From Deuterostichococcus epilithicus (Eukaryota; Chlorophyta; Trebouxiophyceae; Prasiolales; Stichococcaceae), in NCBI GenBank assembly GCA_033439295.1, contig JAVTLE010000008.1, forward strand, positions 124,001-188,000: a stretch of DNA of 64,000 nt, in the 5' to 3' direction. A program made the translations under genes and the position numbers. The notes below the pieces were generated by a model. That model made no database searches. It was not told the origin of the DNA and saw only the letters and a program-made list of their open reading frames with translations. Shown piece by piece: positions 56,933 through 64,000 of the stretch (positions within the stretch are counted from its first letter, which is position 1; every line of letters begins with the position of its first letter).

Positions 56933-59585
56933 ATGTCCCAGTGGTGCTCAGCCGTAACCATCATCCTCCTGAGCGCGGTGGCGGCGCACGCCTCCACCGC
57001 ACCCTGGGTGCTGCCAGGAGATGCCGTGCCCAAAGATACCATCAGGGTGACGACGCTGGGCAGTGGCACGCCCGACATCCGACGCCAGCAGGTCGCCTCC
57101 GGCTTCCTGATTGAGCTGGGTGAGGAGGAAAAGCTGATCTTCGACCTGGGATCCGGCTCATACCTCAACCTGCTGTCCACTGGCGTGCCGCACGCGCAGC
57201 TGACAAAGGTTGGTCATTCGGTTGATCTACTACCAGACTCACATCAGGCGGTCATACGTGACATGTGCGAAGGACAAGACTGTGCGGTTAGCTCAACAGC
57301 TTGGCGTATGCACCACTGCGGCGACACCCGTCCTGAGCAGCCGAAATCGTGCAGTGCACAGCTGCTGCGTGCTGACCGGCGTGACAATCACGCAGGTTTT
57401 CCTCACGCACCTGCACAGCGACCACATCGCTGATCTGGCAACCTTCTATGTGGGCGCCATGTTCGGGCGCACCAAGCCATGGGAGGTGTGGGGGCCCTCT
57501 GGCGAGGACGCCTCCACCGGCACGGCGCACAGCATCGAGGGCCTGCGCCAGGTGTGTGCGGTTTCTGACGCCTAGCTGCGCGGCCTGCTCATGTGGTGTC
57601 GTGTCTTGCGCGTCTGACAAGGAGGCAGCAGACCATCTGCAGCCCCTTGCTTCACCCTGCTTGCGCACTGCGGATAGCATGCCTGCAGCTGAGGCTCTCA
57701 CTTCTTATGTCGAGAGCAAGATTTCAAATGCCAATGAACGCCAAACCCATCGTGGTCGCAGTTCCTGAACTGGGACACGGTGTCGCGGCGGCGCATCGAC
57801 CTGATCGGCCGCAAGGACCGTGGCGATGAAGTCGTTGTCCATGAGTTCGACTTTGCAAAGCGTGACCAGGTCATCTACAACCGCAAGGTGGGCTCTGAAC
57901 ACTGGCCTCTGGTTTCGGTCTTGATACTGAATCCCACATTTCATGTTGAGCTTTCTCCAATTCACCAGCATCTCCCCAATGTTGCTGGGCGTTCATAGCG
58001 CCTTGGTTGCATTCTATACGTAGCACACTCCGGTCCCTCGAGGCTGAGTGGCCTTCTGCCCTCTCATTCACAAACCCTTGACTTCCTGCGTGTGCTGCCC
58101 AGGGCGTGCGCATCATCTCGACGCCCGTGAACCACTACCGCACCGACGGCCCGGTCGCCCTGCGCGTCGAGTGGAAGGGCCTGGCCGTCACATACTCGGG
58201 TAGGCGTGGCTGGCGCAATTCACGTGTAGCAGTGCCTCCAATGAGAAGGATTTCAGGACTGCCCCATGACAACTCCTGGTGCTCTGCACGCCTCTCCTGC
58301 CTGTCGTCGAGGCCTCTAGGGGATGAGACTCGGCACGACCTTGACCGCTGCAGCGTCTCGCAGCATCGATGGCTGGCTCCACACCATGCGCAGTGTGCAG
58401 GCTGCCTGCATCATGCCCATCAGACGTCGTCAGAAGCTGGCGGCTGCAAGCGCATATGTGCACATCACGCCATGCCGCGCAGGCGATACCACGGTGACGG
58501 ACAGCCTGGCGCATCTCGCCGAGGACAGCGATGTGCTCATCCTGCAGAACATGGGGCCTATCCTCGACTTTGACGCGCTCAGCTTCGAGAGCCAGTACCT
58601 CCTCAACGTGAGAACCTTCCGCAATGCCATAAGTGGACTGCTGGCCTTGCGCATGTGCTGACTGGTCTGCTTACACGTAGCTGTTGCATTGTGCAAGGGG
58701 CATCCAGCACCAACCTCATCTTCAACATGGTTGAAGGCGGCATAGCGGCTGCGTAACCCGGCGGGCTGTGGACTGCACTGCATAGCGCCCACACCCGGAA
58801 CTGCAGAAAGAGTTTCTGACGCCTTCGAACCCCGTGTGCTGCAGACCAGCCACATCACGCCGCTGGAGACCGGTCACCTGCTGCGGGACCTGAAGCCACG
58901 CCTGGCTGTCATCCACCACCTCACGGTACGACCGATCTGCTTGATGAACGGTTGCAACACTGCCACTGATCCTGTCCTTGCAGGATCGGCTGACAGCGCA
59001 GCAACAAGTCACAAGAGCCAGCACACGAGCTTGTCTCCCCAGCAGCCACCACTGCAGTCACAGACTGCGATGCTGCTCGACTTCAGCAATAGGCTCGGCA
59101 TCGTTCCAACCTTCCGTGCTGAAACTTGCACGTGTAGGCTGAGCCTTCGGATGCGTAATGCTTGCAGCTGAATGACGCCAGCCGGGAGGCCGTCATCTCC
59201 GACATCAGGGAACACTACCCGCACGGCGCGCTGCACCTCAACGAGGTGCTGTCTTGCAGTTATACCAAGACCCCGAGTTGTGCTGCGTCCTCGTCTGCAG
59301 CCAACACAGTCAGCAGCACATCTCGGATGGAAGCCGCCCATCGCCCCACTGCACATCCGTCATGAATTGCTGTGTGCCGGTTGCCGCCGCCGCTGCCATG
59401 AACAGTGCAGCACTGCTTCCCATCTGCAGGATCTGGACGTTTTTGACATCAGCAAAAAGGGCGTCGAGCGCCGCAAGCGCATCACGCCGGACCGCAGCTG
59501 GGGCTACTGGCATGCAGACGGCGCGGGCGTTCCGGGGGTCCACAGTGCGGCATCTGGGCGCAGCGTCCTGCGAGGGGTAGCTTAG
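56933..59585 (+). CDS. Secreted metallo-beta-lactamase-fold hydrolase
   Basis: Eight exons close in phase to 364 residues: 56933-57208, 57396-57551, 57762-57887, 58103-58199, 58483-58607, 58845-58925, 59168-59245, 59430-59585. MSQWCSAVTIILLSAVAAHA is a signal peptide. The fold is clear: TIRVTTLGSGTPDIRRQQ, LIFDLGSGSYLNL, the metal motif FLTHLHSDHIADL (His97, His99, Asp101, His102), WEVWGPSGED, VNHYRTDGPVALRVEW, the bridging Asp in TYSGDTTVTDS (Asp220) and IHHL near 285. This arrangement, with FGRTKP and the VHEFDF segment, resembles a bacterial group of secreted MBL hydrolases (one member is named GntH). Substrate is unknown and I make no claim of that pathway here. All metal ligands are present, so it should be active. 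Bacterial origin is plausible. Confidence 0.9.
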
Positions 59586-60420
59586 ATCAGCTGACTGTCA
59601 AACGGTGCACTTGACAACGTAGCAGCTGGACGTGGTGATTCGCTCTATGAGCGCAACGTGCGCTGGCCGGCACAGTCACGGCCGCGCTGAAGGCCGCAGT
59701 GCATATTTGCCGTGGAATCCTGTTTCAAATTCCAGGATTGCCGCCTCCTGACTGTCTGCCTTTCCCTGGTTAGCGTCACCACATCGCCGCGCAGCCTCGG
59801 CGGAGTCGCCGGAGAACCTGACATCGTGCAGCACTTTACTGAAATACATTTTTATTTGAAGTTGAGACGCCGCCTTGACGCCGCCGTCTTCTCCGCCAAA
59901 CAGCAGATTCCTTTCATGTCCAGCACGTTTTGTCAGACACGATGGGCAGCTTCCCGGCGCGGCCGAACGTAGTGCTGTCAGAACAAGCCTGCGTTTCAGA
60001 CTTGCAAGCAAATTGTGTATCGTTCTCCTACGTTGTGCAGTATCATCAAGCTTCGTTCGGCCAGATTTGAAGGCTTACTAATATTGTGCAGACTTGCTCT
60101 GTGCGGTCTTCTGTTAACGTCTTGTCGAACTCGCGGAACTACAATGCGCAAGTGATTGAACAGATAGATTTGCCGGCGGGGATCGCATGCACAACGCCGG
60201 CTTGGCAACGGAGTGACCATTTGTTCATGTCAGGGGCTGGAGAGCATCAAGCCAGCACCCTGCAGGAGACTAATAAACGCGAGGAGGCCGATTGGTGCGC
60301 CTCGCAGGATAAGCATGGAGCTTATCTGCCTCGTCTGTGCTGGCATGTATCATGGAACCATGCGCAACAGCATGGCGGCTGGCGCCAGGCACTTGGACGT
60401 GCGAGCGCCTAACCGCTGCT
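59586..60420. other. Intergenic region before transporter 2
   Basis: The 3' side of the hydrolase gene and promoter of the next gene. The 59990-60180 part is AT-richer. No gene or RNA seen. Confidence 0.45.
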
Positions 60421-63400
60421 ATGCAGGCAGTCCAGCCCAGTAAGTGTGCTGCAAGATGAAGAACTCCACGATCCAACCTTCAACGAGGTTGTGGTGGACG
60501 AAAAGATTGCAGCCAGCGGCAGGCTGGCGGCGGATGGGTCCACGCCGCCGCCGACAACACTACAGCGATTCGTCGCCTCTGCAGGGTTTCCGCACTTCGT
60601 GCTGTTCCTGTGCCAGGTACCAGGGTGTACCTGATATTACAACATCAGGCATAGCGACTCTTGCAGCAACCTGCCCGCCGTTGGCGCCTCTCCGCGTTTC
60701 ATGCACAGCCACAGTTGCCGACGAGCGGTGCGCATCTTCCCGCATGCGGTGCTGCGGCCAAGCCTTCTGCTGTGTCCCACTGCTGCAGCTGGCCTTCGCC
60801 GCGATGGCCATCACCAGCCACCCGGCGCTGGAGTTCATTCCGCCTCTGACGTACTGCGCGTTGCGGATCGCTCTGGCACTGCCGCTGCTCGCCATCTCGG
60901 CCTGCATACAGGTGCGTATACACAGCATGCATTCCGGTTTGTATTGCATCCGGTGGGCTGCTGGCTCGGCTGTCTTCTGGTTGCGTCGCCGCCCAGACGG
61001 CATGGACATGCCAGCTCGTGCTGCTGCCTGCGCTGTGGCCCGCCGTCGCAGATCACGCGCTGCACTCAGCTGCAGCTTCAGCGTTCTGCCAGCTTTGTGA
61101 GCGACCAGCGGTGCTCGAGGATGTCTGCATGCGTGCAGGAGTTGGATTTCCGGCCGCGGTGGGGTGACCTGCCCTGGTTTCTGGCGCTGGGGGCTTCAGG
61201 CGTTGCAGTCCCGCAGGCGACCATCTTCATTGGCAACCACCTGGCCGGGGCAGCCTACTCCGGCATCTTCAGTGCGTCCTCTCATCATGCGCATGCCATG
61301 GCGGACTGGGCATGCATGCATGCCCACCGAAGCTCCTTCGAGTTGCGGAAATGCGGTGTGTCTCGGCAGCGGGTGAGGAACACAGCGCTGCGCGGCCACA
61401 GGAGAGCAACATCTTTACCGAGGGAAAGTAGCATCGTGCAGCCCTCCAGCTGCTGCCTGCCTGACGCACTTGGTTGTGCTGTGACGCAGCGCCGACTGTG
61501 CCGGTGTACGTGGCGCTCCTTTCTGCTGCGATGGGTATCGAGCGGATTGCGCCTGTCAAGGTGGGCTGTTGTGCAGGTTTGAGGGTTTGTGTTGCTGTCA
61601 GTCGGGGCGCAGCCTGTAACAATGAAGCCTTTGCCGGTTGCTCAGTGAATCAGCGAAGAGCAAGTCGACTCCTACAGAGGCCAAGGTCGAATTTGCGTCT
61701 TGTGCAGGGCGTTGGCATCTGTCTGTCGGTGTTGGGTGCGCTGGTGCTCGTCAGGGTCGATCAGCTGGACATCCACCAGTGAGTCTCTCTTCTTCGTGTT
61801 TTGCTTACATTGAGGGAAAGGGCTCCAAGAATGCGACCGCACATCCCTGTCGCTGTGCGACACTACCCATGCATCCTGGAACTGCCGCTGGCGCGACCGC
61901 ACATGGGCTGCATCCCAGCTGGATACTTCTCTCAACTGCTAAAACCCAAACCTCCAGCGAGCACACATCTGCGCACATGACCTCCCGCGGGGGCGGCGAC
62001 CTGCCGGAGCTGATCACATCGTCAGCTGCCTGTCCCCTCGAGATGTACTCCATGGGCTTCAGAGTGCACATCTTGCTCTCTTGTTGCCGCCGCAGGGCCA
62101 ACACCCTGGGGCTGCTGGCGCTCATCGCTAACTGCCTGTCCTTCGCGGTGTACCTGCTCATCATGCAGCAGTTCCTGGCACGGCGGGGGCACCCCTTTTC
62201 GGCATTCTTCGCAGCTTCTGTTGTCGGCGGCGCAGCGATCACCGCCATCGCATGGCCCGAGTTCTCCCAGGCACGATCTTTGCCCAGCAAACCCCCCGCT
62301 ACCGCCCGAAGGGTGCTAAAAGAACCAAATTCCTCTTCCCCAAAGAAGGCAGAGGGCTGAAAATGAGGTCGTTGGCATAGCTGCTGACGGGTGCTGTGAG
62401 GCAGGCTCGGCAGCCAGGGGCGGCAGCCTCAGGGAGGCAGGCCCCGCCCAGCCGTGTGGTGCCTAGGGTCAGAGACATGGGTGTGCAGCTCTCCAACGTA
62501 GCATTGCATGCTGAGACGAGCACCGTTCGTTTGAATTGTTCGAAGGTGGACTGGGCGGCGGTGCCGGCGGCTGGCTGGGCGGCGCTGCTGTGGGCTGCGT
62601 GGGGCACCAGCTTTGCGGCACACAGCGGCATCTGCTGGGCAGTCGGCCGCTGCGCCGCCGTCATACCCTCCATCTACGGCTGCCTCCAGGTGCTTCCTGT
62701 GCTACCTCCGTGACATCCTCCATGTACGACTGCCTCCGGGTGGTTCGCATGCATGCTTCCCATCTCCAGGCGGGCCCCGGCCTTGCAGTATGGTCAGCGC
62801 AGCAGTCTTGTTTCGTTGCTGTCCCTGGCGGGCGGCAAGACGCTCTGCTCGTGGCGACGGATGGGACCCCACCTGGACCAGGGTGTGTCTGCCAGCTTAC
62901 TATTCTTATTCAGGGCAAGCAGCTGATCCCTGTGGTCAGCCGGGGCGGAAGTGACCATCCCGGGGTGGAGCTGCGCATCGGCCCCAGCCGCGGCTGCGAC
63001 CCGCAGCCTGACCCTGCCCTCCTGACCCTGCGCAGCCGCTGCTGACGGCGGGGCTGGCCGCGGCGGTGCTGGGGCAGATGCTCTCGGGGCGCGACGTGGC
63101 GGCGATGGCCATCATCCTGGCCGGCGTGGCGCTCGTCATCCAGTCCAGACTGGCCGAGGACGCCCGCCGGTGCGCTGAGGTTTAGGGTGCGATATTCAGT
63201 GTCTACAGTAGGAGCCCAACATATGTTGCAGGGCCTCGATCGGCACATCCATAAGGTTCGTGTGCCGCCTCCAAGAACCTGCTCCTTCTTGGCCGAGGTT
63301 GTGTCACCAGGGCGGCAGCATCCGAAGCCACCAACGCCAGCGCAGCGTGTCGTGCCGACTCACGCAATCGCTGACATCCGATGCAGGCGGGAGCAGCGCG

Positions 63401-64000
63401 CAGAGTACGAGCTGGTAGCGCAGAGCGGCGGCGATGGCAAGGGAGGCGGAGACAGCGGCGGCAGCGCGGCGCGGCCGCTGCGCCGATGCCCCAGCAAGTG
63501 GGCAGTATGCGGTCTCGACTCCACAGGTGGGCAGTATTTCGGTGAAATTCCGGCGTTTGTGACGGTAAGTGCCTGGAAGGCGAAGAGGGTACTGCGAGCG
63601 TGCAAAAACCCTGTGCGCTGCTGGGTGGGACTTTGGCATGGGATTTCTCCATGCGGAGCGCGCAGCTTTGCAGCAAAGCCGTCCTTTCAGCATCCACCCT
63701 GAAAGCAGGGTAAGCCTGTGCCCGGCTGGCTGCGACAAGGGGTGTACCAGGTGCAACCCAGATCAGGGCAGGCTGATGTCAAGCCGCTGGTGGTCATCGG
63801 CCAGCGCTGCGCTCCAAAGCCCAGCACCAAACGTCTAGTGCCGTGCGCCACAGGTCACATGCTGGCGCGAGACACCAACGGCAGTTCGGGCAACCTGGCG
63901 GCGCTGTCAGGTCAGCGCAGCGGCAGCTCCCGGCCCTCGAACCTGCGCAGGGGCGGAGGGCCAGGAGCGCCATGCCCTGGGAACGGCTCGGCAGCAGGCA
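60421..64000 (+). CDS. EamA/DMT-superfamily transporter 2, 3' end beyond window
   Basis: Exons in the best model: 60421-60439, 60513-60616, 60789-60911, about 61140-61273, 61496-61560, 61711-61780, 62096-62269, 62549-62690, 63038-63171, about 63385-63500, then sequence to the window end. The short first exon rests on a perfect gtaagt donor and phase only. Ten-helix EamA character is strong: FVLFLCQLAFAAMAITSHPA, GDLPWFLALGASGVAVPQAT, VPVYVALLSAAMGIERI, GICLSVLGALVLVRVDQLD, LLALIANCLSFAVYLLIMQQ, PSIYGCLQPLLTAGLAAAVL and MAIILAGVALVIQSRL. A long Gly/Ser-rich hydrophilic tail follows. It resembles plant WAT1-like and bacterial RhaT/EamA exporters; the substrate is unknown. The intron after 62269 has a GC donor (gcacga). 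Confidence 0.85.
62660..62765 (+). repeat. Duplicated exon end in transporter 2
   Basis: The end of the 62549-62690 exon with its donor (PSIYGCLQ then gtgctt) is repeated about 53 bases downstream (SMYDCLRV). This makes a decoy 5' splice site inside the intron. Confidence 0.85.

Overview
This looks like nuclear DNA from a GC-rich green alga, most likely a chlorophyte of the Trebouxiophyceae type. The lineage is inferred and no marker gene is present. Genes are cut into many short exons (about 50-250 bases) by spliceosomal introns of a few hundred bases. Proteins are rich in Ala, Gly and Gln, there are CAG-type runs, and plant-type telomere-like motifs (TTTAGGG/CCCTAAA and variants) sit inside introns. 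Intact open frames therefore say little, and I rebuilt genes by joining exons with agreeing splice phases.

Layout. 1-9491 (minus): two head-to-tail GH13 sucrose-phosphorylase-family genes, one complete (668 aa, 14 exons) and one cut by the window start. 10990-15929 (minus): an exostosin-type (GT47) glycosyltransferase with a C-terminal membrane anchor. 17036-22649 (plus): two Ala-rich helical proteins with matching C-terminal tails, probably paralogues. 23687-24516 (plus): a small secreted phytocyanin-like protein. 25512-33151 (minus): phospholipid:diacylglycerol acyltransferase (PDAT), the last step of acyl-CoA-independent oil synthesis. 34368-39350 (plus): an 855-residue protein I do not recognise. 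39462-42110 (plus): RNase HII with an organelle-type leader. 43278-44543 (minus): a short CW-type zinc-finger protein. 46082-46627 (plus): a U-box protein. 46951-51328 (plus): a membrane-anchored histidine acid phosphatase. 52057-53310 (minus): a second, decayed U-box gene. 54237-56767 (minus): an EamA/DMT transporter. 56933-59585 (plus): a secreted metallo-beta-lactamase-fold hydrolase. 60421-64000 (plus): a second EamA/DMT transporter running off the window.

The genes do not form one pathway. Possible functional groupings are carbon and lipid handling (sucrose phosphorylases, PDAT) and a cluster of two transporters around a secreted hydrolase with a 165-bp divergent promoter.

The most unusual feature is structural. 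At about a dozen places a segment spanning an exon-intron junction has been tandemly duplicated, leaving decaying exon ends and decoy splice sites in the neighbouring intron. About one intron in eight or nine also uses a GC rather than GT donor, once at an intron whose tandem paralogue still uses GT. Telomere-like motifs recur beside splice sites. Individual proteins carry notable active-site changes: the phosphatase HD motif is HY, the RNase HII DEAGRG motif is DDSGAG, and the phytocyanin axial ligand is missing. No CRISPR array, tRNA, rRNA or intact mobile element was found by eye.
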